Below are positions 1 through 10,443 of a stretch of DNA of 64,000 nucleotides, in pieces (within the stretch, counting starts at the first letter, position 1; every line of letters begins with the position of its first letter). The translations under genes and the position numbers were made by a program. The notes under the pieces are model-generated. The model was given only the letters and a program-made list of their open reading frames with translations, made no database searches and had not been told where the DNA came from. Source of the stretch: Lonicera japonica (lineage: Eukaryota > Streptophyta > Magnoliopsida > Dipsacales > Caprifoliaceae); the NCBI GenBank assembly GCA_021464415.1, contig CM038471.1:31965234-32029233 (forward strand), written 5' to 3'.

Positions 1-1
1 T

Positions 2-813
2 TCTTTATTATATTCAGGTAGATTAGAGTCGTTGTTCGAAATCACTCATCTCCCAAATGAAGACCGAATTCCCGAAACAAATCTACCCATGACAAATCCT
101 CATAATGTCTTTTCAAAACCCACAACACTTTCATTCAAAAAACAAATCCGTCAGCTTGTTAGCCAGCAATCATCCAAACTTCCCATAAAGGAGTTTGTCC
201 AGGCTAGTAAATTTGATGATTTGATTGTCCCTTCTGGTGCACAGGAACATTTCTTTACGATTCCTATCTCAAAGGATCTTCCTAGGATGGCTATCGCTCA
301 AGGATATACTCACCTCCACTTTGGTGCTTTAAGATTTGCGATCACTTTTCATGGTCATAAAGGTCTCCCCGACATAGCCCGATTGGGTTTCTTCACACAA
401 TGATGAAAGAGTATCATCAAGCAGTTTTTGGCAATGTTCATGTCACTCTAAATGTTGAAACAGTCTTCTTCAGCTTGTATCCCAACTTTAATATCCCGTT
501 GTTTGATTGTTTTCTTGGTGAAGCATTGAAAATCCAAGTTCAGATAACCGGTGCAACAATGGTAGAAGGAACCTCAGTAGCTACAATCCACCATCAAATG
601 GTTTATAGGATTCAGAATCATTCTTATGATCTCTCCATCCTGGGAACCAATACTGCTGATGCCTTGTTACTTACAATAGATTTAAGCGCAGCCAATACAG
701 CTACATATATTTCTCGACAGTTGACTCGTCCTGAGTTAACTAAGCTTTTGACCGAATCATGGATTACTTCCTATGAGCAACTCCAAGAGCAAGCTCATCC
801 CGAAAGTGTCTAA
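2..813 (+). pseudogene. Movement protein (30K-like) relic, copy A
   Basis: Caulimovirid movement proteins form tubules through plasmodesmata. The reading frame is open from the window edge to 403, then shifts by one base and continues from 400 to 813. The segment aligns along its length with the movement-protein frame of copy C at 19550-20414; shared blocks include 'NVF' plus 'SSKLP.KE', 'AITFHG', 'VEGT..AT..HQM.YR' and 'TYI.RQL'. The N-terminus lies outside the window. One frameshift near 400 is the only break seen. Assignment as movement protein rests on position upstream of the coat region and recalled family similarity. Confidence 0.75.
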
Positions 814-2590
814 TCCACTGAACCCACATATCTCAAAAGGCCAAACAAACAAATAGAAATCCATTTTAACCAGCGGACTTTTCCCCACAGCTAAATCCCT
901 TCACAACCGAGATAAACATGTTTGAGCCTATTACCAGATTACCAACTGATCCGTTGTTATGAAATGAGCCCATGAAGATTATGTCCTTTAACTCAAATAG
1001 AAATTCTATTTTCCAAGGCAAAGATGAAGATGAACATATCTAGTATGACTTGTGAAAAAAAAAACGTATGAAGATATGATGGACCCAGTTGAATTGAAGA
1101 GGTATAGAAAGGAAAAGGCAGGCAAGCCTTTAAATTCCCAGGAGATGTTACAGGAACATTTTGAAGCTAATTATCCATTTGTTAGATTGTTATGAGAACC
1201 ATCAGGCAAATTTGATTACTATGTTTTGTTTGGTAACAAACCTTTGCCCACACCACCTCTTGAGAAAAGATCATGTTCACCACCGCCACCACCTCCTAAA
1301 TCCAGCCCTCCAAAATCAGCCCCACAAAGACCATAGCCTCCAAGACTAACCCCATATGCAGTTAATGCCTTAAAAGCACTTAACCTTTCATATGAGCATC
1401 CGATAATGTTCTAGAACTATGTTCCAGAACCATTGTCATGTTACATGTTTCAAGAAGAACATGTTTCCTCTTCACAGTTTTCACTAGTATAAGATTTTGA
1501 GAATCTTTCCCAGCGAACCAGGCACGTGTGGAAAGTTCCAAACCCCATCACATTGGATCCTCATGGAGAAACAAAAAAAGTCACTGCTGCAGAAGCCGCC
1601 CTAAATTGGCAAGCAAAAAACGCTATTACCCAGAATAGTGTTCTTTTCCAGATTGCTTAATCCACCAAGCGCATAGAGTCCAAAATGACGTCCTTTAGTG
1701 ACATGGATGCTGCTGTTACAAATATCAAAAGACGTTTGCAAGTGCCTCACGACCAAATGTTTATGGTTGCTACCAAGGTTACAGACATGCAAGCTTTAGC
1801 TTCCTTCTTCCTGAAAAAGAAAGAGAAATGAAATTGTTAAAAGCTCAACTAAGAGCAATTGAAAACTCTCCCTCCTACAGGCAGGCAGAAGAAGAAGAAA
1901 TTGGTCCTGTTGGAAATTTCCCATTACCAAATACAGTTTCTGTTGGAACATGAGTTGTAAATATAAACAATATTGATTTATGGGAAGATACCCCAAGAAG
2001 AAGATTGCCTAAATGGTCAGCTCCCCAACCGTTACATTCTGAAGGCACTTTTCACAGAAGAAAGCCAGCCACTCCAACTCCAAGACCAAGTACCGCCTGT
2101 GTTCGTTATCAAGATCAACTTCCGATCAAAGAATTCCAAGATCGTTACCTAACCACCTCAGGTTACAGTTATCCGATGAACCTTGATTTTGATAAACCAA
2201 CTTCTTATAATAAGCCAGTGCAAATATCTGCTAAACCAAGCCATCAACTTTCCCAACCGCATATAAGCCTCTGGATCCACCGGATCCAATTACAGGACCC
2301 TCTTCCAGATCCATGGATATGAGTCTAGTTGAAATCCCAGAAAATAAACCAGCCAATCATATATCCTCATTCCTTAAAACCTTAGCCCTTCCTGATAAAC
2401 CCCAAGTCCCTGCTCAGTCAAATGATCTTTTTGAATTATTTAAAGAAATATATTCAGCACAACTAAACCAGCAACAAAACTAACCTCCTCCAAATAACCA
2501 AAATCCTCTCCAGGATGATCCCATGGTTGAAGATCCCCAGAGGTAATTAATCTCAATACCCATGAAAGAGCAACTCATGATACATACCAA
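814..2590 (+). pseudogene. Polyprotein linker and coat N-terminal region, copy A (decayed)
   Basis: The region between movement protein and coat core has frequent stops and no long open frame. Recognisable blocks are a proline/serine-rich stretch near 1255-1335, an Ala/Lys-rich stretch near 1580-1625, and a heptad-like segment near 1670-1830 whose counterparts lie at 17088-17300 (minus) in copy B and 21248-21480 in copy C. That segment looks like a coiled coil, comparable in position to virion-associated or coat N-terminal regions of caulimovirids. A further block at 2005-2322 is open but has no recognised domain. Function is inferred from order only. Confidence 0.55.
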
Positions 2591-3475
2591 AGGTTTACAA
2601 TTGATGATGTCCCTTCAACTAAATGGCAAGAAAGGATAATCTCATTCATTGCTTGGATGACAGCTGATCATGAATATTTTGAATTGAAAGCTGTATACAA
2701 AAGATTCCTTACAAGATTAGTCAGAAGACTGAAAGATTGGTATGAATCTTTTACAGTATACAGGCAACTCCAACTTCAACAGGCTCCCAATATTGATGAA
2801 TTCCTAGGTCATTTGTACACTGAATTCATTGGTAAGCCCATCAGACATACTGACATCTCTAGAGATGAATTTTTAAACATGAAATGCTATTTTTTAGAAC
2901 TACGTGATTTAGAGCGTCATTATGATCGAATGTCAAAAAGGTTCTACATCATTGGTGGGATAGATGATTTGAACCTGAAGCAAGTGTTTTTCCATTCTTT
3001 TCCGAACACGTTAGTATCAGAAGCATATTTGAATATCTCATATTTGAATATCAAAGATCTGTCTATTGCAAGCATATTTGAATATCTCATCGATTCTGTT
3101 AAGAGAATTTGTAACCAGAAAATGTTGTTTGATGATGATGCCAAAATAAGTAGAATGCTTAGTTCTGTTTGTTCCAAAGATTATCTTGAGATCAAGTGCA
3201 AGACAAAAAAGTCATGTGACTGTCGTCCGCATAATTCTCATCGCAATTCTTCTAGGAGAAAGAAAAAGTCATCCAAACTGCATAAAGGTTATGAAGAAGT
3301 TAAACCCTGGAAAGCCAAATGTACTTCCAAAATAAAATCTTGAAAGTTTATCAAGAGAAAGAATGTCAGAGGAAAGAAAACTAATGGATGCTTCATCTGT
3401 AAGAAGAAAAGCCATTTTGCCAGAAATTGGCCAAACGCAGAAAAAAGGCACAGTTTATGTCGTTACTCCAAAAGC
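2590..3475 (+). pseudogene. Coat protein core and zinc knuckle relic, copy A
   Basis: The capsid (gag-like) domain is open from about 2657 to 3343. It aligns with copy B (16406-15660, minus), A2 (6220-8100) and C (22153-22945), including the blocks 'RLKDWYES', 'RQLQLQQ' and 'GKP.RH'. The C-terminal part is Lys/Arg/Ser rich, as in nucleic-acid-binding coat tails. At about 3393-3440 a zinc knuckle CX2CX4HX4C follows, but the last Cys reads Trp (ARNW), so the finger is broken. One stop at 3341-3343 separates core from knuckle. Confidence 0.75.
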
Positions 3476-4941
3476 TTGTCCTAGATGTTGGTGAATCTAA
3501 TGTTGAATCAGCTTTATTAGCAGAAGAAAAAGCCTCGCCATAAATAATCATGCATATCTCCTATACAAATGAATCCTCAGATTCTGATGAAGAAAATAGT
3601 TCTGTTACCAGTGAAGAACAAGAAGATTACCCACTATTGTCTTCGTTAGAAACCTTCATTGCCTTTGAGGAAGAATGCCTCTTGCTATCGTGCATTCCCA
3701 TTCAGTTAGGAAAAGTCCATATGATCAAAAAATCCTATGAAAAGCCGAAGAGCTTAATTAATTGCATTCTTTGATACTGGTGTAGTTCGTTCCCTGATGA
3801 ACCCGTCAATATTACCATAATCCTATTAGAGAAAGTGTAATGTAGGATTCCGAGTTACCAATGGAGAAATTCTCATGGTCGATAAGATGGGCAAATCTGT
3901 CCAATTCTAGATTTTTCCAGGCTTGTCTATTCGTCACAAAGTGTTTGGAACCCCTTTACCACAGAAAAGTTTGTTGATTGAATTTGATATCCTACATCGT
4001 TTACCAGATTTACGATGGTCAGCCGATGGTCTGAGATATAAAAATTATTTCTTACCATGGTCCAAGCCCAACAATCTTTACTCATGCTCATTCCAAACAA
4101 ATCCTCAGATTGAATTCCCACTTTTATAAGTAATCCCCATTGATGTTCTCAAACAGCGAATCATTGATCAGTCATGTGCTGATTCCCATCATGACTTCCA
4201 GCAAAAATGCAAAAATACTTTATGGCAGAACCCAAAGTATTTTGTGTCACTTCCTTTCAAAATGAACAAGGAAATGAATCCCACTTGTGCCACTCATCCC
4301 GGTATGAATCTGGATCATTATGCCCTTGCCATAGAAAAGGTTACCGCCTTGAAAAAGCAAAACCTGATCAAAGATACAAATTCCCCTTGGGCTTGTCAAG
4401 CCTTCTATGTTAACAAAAGATCAAAGCAAGTTTGTGGCAAGATGAGATTGGTAATTAATTACCAACCACTGAATCATTTCCTAACTACTGACAAGTTTCC
4501 TCTCCCCTAGAAACATTCCATGTTTGGTCACTTGTCCCATACCAAAGTGTTTTCAAAGTTTGATTTAAAAGAAGGATTTTGGAAGTAAGGAATTATCCTA
4601 GAGGATCGTCATAAAATCGCTTATTGTATACTAGACCACCACTTTCAGCGGACTGTAATGCCTTTTGGTTTGAAGAACGCTCTGTCCGTTTTCCAAAAAA
4701 CCATGATGCAAATATGTCGGCCACTTCTCCCAAATGCTTTAGTATACGTTGATGACATCCTTTTGTACTCCTAAGATCACGAATCCCATTCAAAGCTTCT
4801 TCAACAATTCCATCAGATAGTTCTTGAAAATGGAATCATGTTGTCTGAAAAGAAAGTGGTCCTTGGAGTAACTGAAATAGAATTTCTTGGAATGCAAATC
4901 AAAGATGGAAAATTCTAGCTTCATGAGCATATTGCAAAGGA
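3476..4941 (+). pseudogene. Protease-reverse transcriptase relic, copy A
   Basis: An aspartic protease active-site triad (FFDTG) lies near 3768-3782, after an acidic Ser/Asp/Glu-rich spacer at 3550-3640. The reverse transcriptase follows. It has the N-terminal block at 4207-4440, the 'KFDLKEGFW' region near 4558-4585, the 'MPFGLKNA' block near 4660-4682 and the catalytic box YVDD at 4745-4756 (YIDD in copies B, C and D). Stops at several points and at least two frameshifts break the frame. The sequence ends abruptly at about 4941, where it jumps into the tail of ORF2, so thumb/connection and RNase H are missing. Confidence 0.82.
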
Positions 4942-5111
4942 TGTTTGTTCAACTATGCTGAGGATCATTTTCAGTCTAATGGTTCTCAAAGTTTTGACTC
5001 AGATACCTTCGTTGGAATTGGTCCCCCAACAGATGATGATAATGATCATCTTGATTTAAATTAATGATTACGAACATTATGATCCCGATGAAGATGAAAA
5101 TGAGACATATT
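4942..5111 (+). pseudogene. ORF2 C-terminal tail, copy A
   Basis: This short segment matches the end of the minus-strand ORF2 of copy B (10620-10444): 'GIGPPTDDD' followed by an acidic Asp/Glu-rich tail ending in ENETY and a stop at 5109-5111. It is fused directly to reverse transcriptase by an internal deletion of roughly 1.7 kb when compared with copy B. Only the tail of the unknown-function ORF2 product survives. Confidence 0.7.
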
Positions 5112-5637
5112 AACTCATTGGAATGACTCATTGTCTACAAGCGAGCTAACTCATAAGACAGCTCGGATCTGCTTTTGTATAATTATTTAGATGCTTTTGT
5201 AAAAGTTTGGCGTGGTTTTTTTTCCTTTTTATCTTGTCAGAAGGAATATTTAATTTTTGAAAGTTGTAATTGCTTTTGCTTTAATTATTTAGCTAGCTTT
5301 TCACGTGTATGGTTACGAGCATCCTTTTGCTTTGCCCTTCCCTCTATAAAAGGAGCAAGCATATGCATTTCTCATAATTAGGTTTTGGGATTTCTCTCTT
5401 TGTTAAAGTCTTGTATTCTCAAGTTTGGTGAAAGAGGTGCTTCCTCTTCTGTAATTCCCTTTTAATGCAAGACAATATTTTATAATCATCGTTGTTGTCT
5501 CCGCTGTCCTCTCTGTTTTTATTTGTTATATTTTAGCCCTCTTGTGTTGGCTATGTCTCTATGATTACTATGGTTTAAGAGATTTTGAGAGTCAGTATTA
5601 GGCTTTTTTGAGTTAGTCAATTACGTACACCCCCTAT
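5112..5637 (+). promoter_or_regulatory. Pararetroviral intergenic region and pregenomic promoter, copy A
   Basis: Noncoding segment between the ORF2 stop and the primer site. A TATA box TATAAAA lies at 5345-5351 in a 'CCTCTATAAAAGG' context, about 293 bp upstream of the tRNA-Met primer site. Copy E shows the same layout at about 265 bp and copy C at about 305 bp. Transcription of the terminally redundant pregenomic RNA would start just downstream. Activity today is unknown. Confidence 0.65.
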
Positions 5638-5648
5638 TGGTATCAGAG
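5638..5648 (+). promoter_or_regulatory. tRNA-iMet primer binding site, copy A
   Basis: TGGTATCAGAG matches the complement of the 3' end of plant initiator tRNA-Met, the standard primer for caulimovirid minus-strand DNA synthesis and for many LTR retrotransposons. It follows the promoter in the expected place. An inverted degenerate copy lies only about 30 bp away at 5679-5689. Confidence 0.8.
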
Positions 5649-5666
5649 GTAGTAAGGTGCTAAATG

Positions 5667-5831
5667 CATCGAACAAACCTCTAATACCATATAAGGAGAT
5701 GGATGTTGTTACGCGCAACTGAACACCTAAAAAACTTAACTTATATCATGATCAGTGATCCACAATAAACATAACCAACAACAAACACCAAATAACCAAA
5801 TCAAAAAGGAAAATAGAATAGCTGAAATAAT
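5667..5831 (-). mobile_element. Inverted pararetroviral leader/promoter-proximal fragment
   Basis: On the plus strand this stretch is nearly identical to 9458-9620, which is the primer site and upstream transcribed leader of minus-strand copy E. It therefore represents a minus-strand element end joined head-on to the plus-strand end of copy A. It contains a degenerate inverted primer site CTCTAATACCA at 5679-5689. Homology stops at about 5831, where A2 coat sequence in the other orientation begins. Confidence 0.7.
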
Positions 5832-5835
5832 GGGT

Positions 5836-6544
5836 TTCAGAAGGTTTGAATTTGCCTGACCCGTATCCGCATGACAAAATCACTCGAATGGTCCAAAGAA
5901 CTAATCATATTGATTACCAGCACGACGTAACACAAGGAGCCTTAACCCGACAAATGGACATGTTCCTAGTCCAAGAAGAACATAATGCAGAAAATCCTAT
6001 TTCCACTTTCTTGAAATCTCTTACGATGCAAGATAGGCCTCAAGTCAAAGCACAAAAGGAGGATTTGTTTGAAAGTTTTAAAGAACTGTTCTCAGCCCAG
6101 CCTTAACAACAACAACCTCCACAAGAGCAGCAACCCCCTCCACAGCAGCAACAATAAGAAGAACCTATTGTTGATGATCCCTATTCTAGTTCCGATTCAG
6201 ATGTTACATTACCAAAGGTCTCTGCGAATGAAAATTACCAGAGATTTACCATTGACGACATCCAACCACATGAATAGAGAGAAAGATTCATTACTTTTAC
6301 TGTATGGATCAATGCCGATCATGAAAATTTTCCACTTCCAAAAGTCTTCAAAAGATTTCTTGCCCGTTTACAAGGAAGGATTAAAGATTCGTATGAATCC
6401 CTTGGCCAATACAGGCAGCTACAACTCCAACAATAAGAAACCGTCGACAAGTTCTTAGGTCTCATGTATATAGAGTTTGTTGGCAAGCCTCTTAGGCATA
6501 TCAACATCATGCGTGACGAATTGTTGAATATGAAGTGTTGTTCG
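5836..6544 (+). pseudogene. Coat protein N-terminal fragment, copy A2
   Basis: A partial coat region homologous to copy A 2340-2900. It begins inside the linker, has a Gln/Pro-rich stretch near 6100-6155, then an acidic block and the capsid core including 'RQLQLQQ' near 6412-6434. Frame changes near 6069 and several stops are present. The core is interrupted at 6544 by an LTR insertion and resumes at 7854; the five bases GTTCG are duplicated at the two edges. Confidence 0.7.
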
Positions 6545-7848
6545 TGATGGAAACTTAGTTCTAGAATCGTTTAATATTGCGTAATGACCGAACAAATTTT
6601 TTATGTAAAACCCTAGTGCGGAATTGGATTTTATCTTTGAGATCTCTCTGCTTTGATCTCGTCTCAGCACGAATAGGGGTTGGTGGAGATGAATTGAGAA
6701 CACGGGCTTAATAGAACTTCAAGATCTTCTATCGTATTCCTTTTGTCGTACAATCTTGTACCGAGTGTGGGCTCCGGTATCACCAAGATCTCATTCTCTA
6801 CTCTTTATTCTCTACGGCACAAACTCTAAATTTGTGAGAATTATTGTGTCGAGAGAAGAGGCAAGGTTGGCATATATATAAGGCTACGATAGGGACCCTC
6901 AGGTGAAATAAGTGTTTGGGCTTACTATGGAAAACCGGAATCCTAATTTGATTAAGAATTGATTCCTTCCATAAATTATAATTCACACCACTAAAGAATT
7001 ATAATTGCACTCCCGTCCTTATCTCAAAATTATATTTCGAGTTCCTTGTTATTAAATACTTATTATTCTCCCCACGTTAAGATTTTAGATAACCGTCATT
7101 TAAAATTAAATTATATTTAAATGACTTCTTAATCCTTGAGCATACCACCTAACTTATTTGACATGTCACATTAACATAATCCACCTGCAAGGTTTGACAT
7201 GATCAAAACTTATATGCTTCTTAAGGGGTTATCATCAATCCCTATACCGGGACGTGGATTCCGTCAATAATTAATATTCATCATACATATAGTGTCGCCA
7301 TCCAATTCACGAAGATTATTGATCCATAAATGAATCTCACTTTTAATGAGTCAAAACAATAAACACTATATATATATATATGTCTATTAATTATTTCAAG
7401 ATTAAGAGCATAAGTAGTCATAATAACCATGGAATTTTAAATTGTTTTATATAGTTAGTATAAAAACAATTAACCCAAATTGGTCCTGTTAAATACACAC
7501 AAAGTGTACTAGCACAACGAGTTAAAACTCTACCATATTCTGTAGTCAAGATAAACTACTAAAACTTGTGCTACAATCCTATTGATGGTTGTCCAATTCC
7601 ATCTAAGACCGTGAACCAATGAACTTATATTCCACAAGAACCGATGATATGATCCTCTGTGTGTAAGCTATACTCTACACACCAAATCATCTACTATATG
7701 GAATAAAAGATACACACATGCACAATATTTAAATAAATAATATAATGCAACCATTGCCCATAAAGATTCTCATTAAAATAGCAAAACCGAGTCTATATAT
7801 CAAAACCAATAATAATAAAATCATGGCTTTTAGTATATCACTCTAATA
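6545..7848 (-). mobile_element. Solo LTR, probably Ty1/copia, inside A2 coat gene
   Basis: A 1304-bp insertion splits the A2 coat frame. It is flanked by the 5-bp target duplication GTTCG (6540-6544 and 7849-7853). The outer bases are TG...TA on the plus strand (one end mutated from TG...CA). On the minus strand a TATATATA box occurs near 6872-6885, followed by leader-like sequence, which suggests minus orientation. No coding sequence or second LTR is present, so unequal recombination left a solo LTR. The copia assignment is by general appearance only. Confidence 0.7.
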
Positions 7849-7853
7849 GTTCG

Positions 7854-8822
7854 TTAGATCTCAAAGATATTGAGGGCCACTATGAATAAGTTTCAAAATG
7901 CTTTTACATTCTTGGTGGCATAAATGATGTCAATCTTAAGCAGATATGTCTTCATTCAAAATACTCAAGCTACAAAGGCTAGAAATCAAGGATCTCACAC
8001 TAGCAGATATCTATGAGCTTTTCATTGATGCAGTTAAAAGGATGTGCAACCAAAATACCTTTTATGAAAAACTTGCAAAAGAACAGCCACAAGTTAACCT
8101 CTTCGTGCAACAGAGATTGGATGAAGATCAAATGTAAACAAAACAAGGACTGTGATTGCAAAAACCACAAAAAAAGATCTTCACACCATTGTTCTCGACG
8201 ATCTCATCGTTCCAAGAATAAATCTCAATACTATGATGATGATAAATCTTTGAAATCCAAGTCTAATATATGCCCATTCAAGAAGAAGAATTCTTGGAAA
8301 TACGTCAAGGAACATAGTTTTAGGAAAAAATGTTCTGATGGATGTTTCATCGGCCACAAGAAAGGTCACTATGTGAAGAATTGTCCAAATGCGAAGAAGA
8401 AAGAACAATTCATGGCCCTTTTGCAGAAAATCCACCTTGAAGTTTTAGAATATGATATTGAATATGTGTTATCCACTGAAAATCAAGCGTCTCTAAAAAT
8501 AATTATGCATATCAACTATTCAGATGTAGACTCAAGCTCATCAGAAAGCGAACAGGAACATTCAAGCAGCTCAGAAACTGAAAAGGAGTTTTCGGCAATA
8601 AACTCATTGGAAGAATGTTTGTCATTAGCCCCTGCTCTAGTTCCATTAGCAGAGGTGTATCTCATTATGAAGTCCTATTATAAGCCTACTCCTTTGGTTG
8701 CTTTCTTTGATACCGGTGCAGCTATATCGTTCATGAATCCATCCAAGCTCCCTCATTCTTACTGGCAAAAATGTTCTATTGGATTCCAAGTAGCAAATGG
8801 TGACATATTTTTGTTATTTTGA
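7854..8822 (+). pseudogene. Coat C-terminus, zinc knuckle and protease fragment, copy A2
   Basis: Continues the coat gene after the LTR. The frame at 8013-8822 is open for 269 codons. It contains a Lys/Arg/His-rich basic coat tail, a zinc knuckle near 8338-8385 with the second Cys changed to Gly (CFIG), a Ser/Glu-rich acidic spacer near 8525-8590, and an intact protease motif FFDTGAA near 8703-8724. Sequence switches at about 8822 to minus-strand leader of copy E, so reverse transcriptase is absent. Confidence 0.75.
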
Positions 8823-9469
8823 TAAAAACTAAGTTCTTTCACTAATAGATAATAGATAGAAAATTCACATAATCCTTAGCTTCTTCTGAATTTTATAGAT
8901 CTTTTATTAAATGTCAAAAGACAACAACCTTGAGAAATTTGTGACTTAGTATCAAGCATACCGGACCACATCTGCAAGTCATCGAGCTAAACAGACGCCT
9001 GTCCATCACCTTAACAACGCTCTTTCCTCAAACACCTATCTACGTATGCTTATACTCTTTCACATATCTTAAGAACTATACTCGGGTTCTGAGTATGTTA
9101 ACTTCAAATTTTTAATACGAGATATCCACTCAACAAGATTCTATGTTTTCTGATGTAAGACTTAACTTCAAATTTATGATATGAGAGATCCACTTAACAA
9201 GATTCTAAGTTTTCTGATGTGAGAGATCCACTAATTGTGGCAGTCACAGAGCATACTTATCATAGATCTGCTGATATGTGGCAGACGTAGAGCACACTTT
9301 ATAGAAGTACTGCATCTCCTACTAATTAAAGTATAGATATCAAAACACTCATACTTAAGATATATATATATATATAATTAATCAGAAGCTTTGGACTCTA
9401 TGAAATTTCTAACCTGATCTTTTGGATCAGAACTCAGAGAGATGACTACTCATGGAACATCGAACAAAC
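8823..9469 (-). mobile_element. Pregenomic RNA leader, copy E
   Basis: Noncoding minus-strand sequence downstream of the primer site at 9470-9480. It matches the opening of the copy C leader (18981-19060), including a 'GAGTARTCATCTCTC' block. Around 9120-9240 a roughly 60-bp unit containing 'GATTCTAWGTTTTCTGATG' is present twice, with neighbouring 'GAGAGATCCACT' repeats. Long structured leaders are typical of caulimovirids. The leader ends at the A2 junction before any movement-protein ATG that I can recognise. Confidence 0.6.
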
Positions 9470-9480
9470 CTCTGATACCA
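9470..9480 (-). promoter_or_regulatory. tRNA-iMet primer binding site, copy E
   Basis: CTCTGATACCA on the plus strand reads TGGTATCAGAG on the minus strand, identical to the primer site of copy A. It lies 265 nt downstream of the minus-strand TATA box at 9736-9745. Confidence 0.8.
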
Positions 9481-9962
9481 TATAAGGATATGGACGTTGT
9501 TAAGCACAACCAAACACCTAAAAAAATTAACTTAGATCATGATCAGTGATCCACAATAAACATAACCAACAACAAACACCAAATAACCAAATCAAAAAGG
9601 AAAATAGAATAGCTGAAACAATACACACGGAGATTATCAAACCATTGCTTAACATCGAAGAAAAAAACTGATTACAAAGATATAGGTTACAACTCTCTCT
9701 TACACACCTCCTACTAAACTGAAAACTTTAACTCCTTTATATAAAGGAGGGCTAAGCACACCAAACAAATCTAAGCCATACAACTGAAAAGCTAAATGCA
9801 ATAATACAACTTTGGAAAAGGAAATTATTCTTTCTCGAGAAAAGTAAAGCACACCACACTTTTTTTAAAGTAAAGGACAAACTTTTATCTTCTTGCCTAA
9901 AGTTGATTCGAGCTGTCCAAAGAACTGACTCGTTCTGCCGACAGTGAGTCACACTCTGGATT
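9481..9962 (-). promoter_or_regulatory. Intergenic region and promoter, copy E
   Basis: Noncoding minus-strand region following the ORF2 stop. The palindromic TATA-like block CCTTTATATAAAGG is centred at about 9740. The segment 9481-9620 recurs almost unchanged at 5690-5831. A 'GACTCACTGTCGGC' block near 9940 also occurs at the end of copy B near 10420-10434, marking the two ORF2 ends that are joined in tandem here. Confidence 0.6.
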
Positions 9963-10423
9963 AATCCGTCTCGTTTTCGTCTTCATTAAAATCATAGAAA
10001 TCATTGCCAGGGTCTGTATAATCATCATCATCTCCGAAATCATGCATGAGATCAAAAATGTTTACTTCATGATTTGCATCATCTTCATCATCCATTTGAA
10101 CAAAAGGTTCAGAGTCCGAGCTTTGTTCACATTCTTTCTAGAAATGGTCATGGGCATAACTAAAAAGACAATAGAATAATTTGGTGCAACATGCATCTTC
10201 TAGCCAAAGGTCAACTCCATATTTTACATGATCAGCAATCTTCGTAACATCAACTTTGTTTAAATGAAAAATGTAATTGAGGAAGAAAACATAGTTAATG
10301 TTGTACGGTTCTCTGTTGGACTTTGCTAAATTTTAAGAATACCATTCTATAACAGTAGCGTTACTTCCATATTGATGAGGTCTCTTTATAAGGCAATGGA
10401 AGGTAATGAGAACATATCGCCGA
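9961..10423 (-). pseudogene. ORF2 C-terminal half, copy E
   Basis: Read on the minus strand, this stretch encodes a second, diverged version of the ORF2 C-terminal half: 'LITFH', 'NLAK', 'REPYN', 'VDVTKI', then a very acidic Asp-rich tail ending ENETD and a stop. It directly follows the intact tail of copy B ORF2, so two ORF2 ends stand in tandem with only about 20 bp between. At least two in-frame stops are present. Product function is unknown; the family shows no domain I recognise. Confidence 0.65.
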
Positions 10424-10443
10424 CAGTGAGTCACTCAAACGAG

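Larger units (their letters stand above)
1..5660 (+). mobile_element. Endogenous pararetrovirus copy A (florendovirus-like, Caulimoviridae)
   Basis: A decayed integrated caulimovirid genome that enters the window inside its movement-protein gene. The order movement protein, coat protein, zinc knuckle, aspartic protease (DTG), reverse transcriptase (YVDD), acidic ORF2 tail, promoter and tRNA-Met primer site is read directly. No integrase is present, which separates it from Ty3/gypsy elements. The polyprotein order followed by a separate second ORF matches florendoviruses as I know them; that genus-level name is inference. Many stops and frameshifts make it non-functional. RNase H and most of ORF2 are deleted at about 4941. 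Confidence 0.85.
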
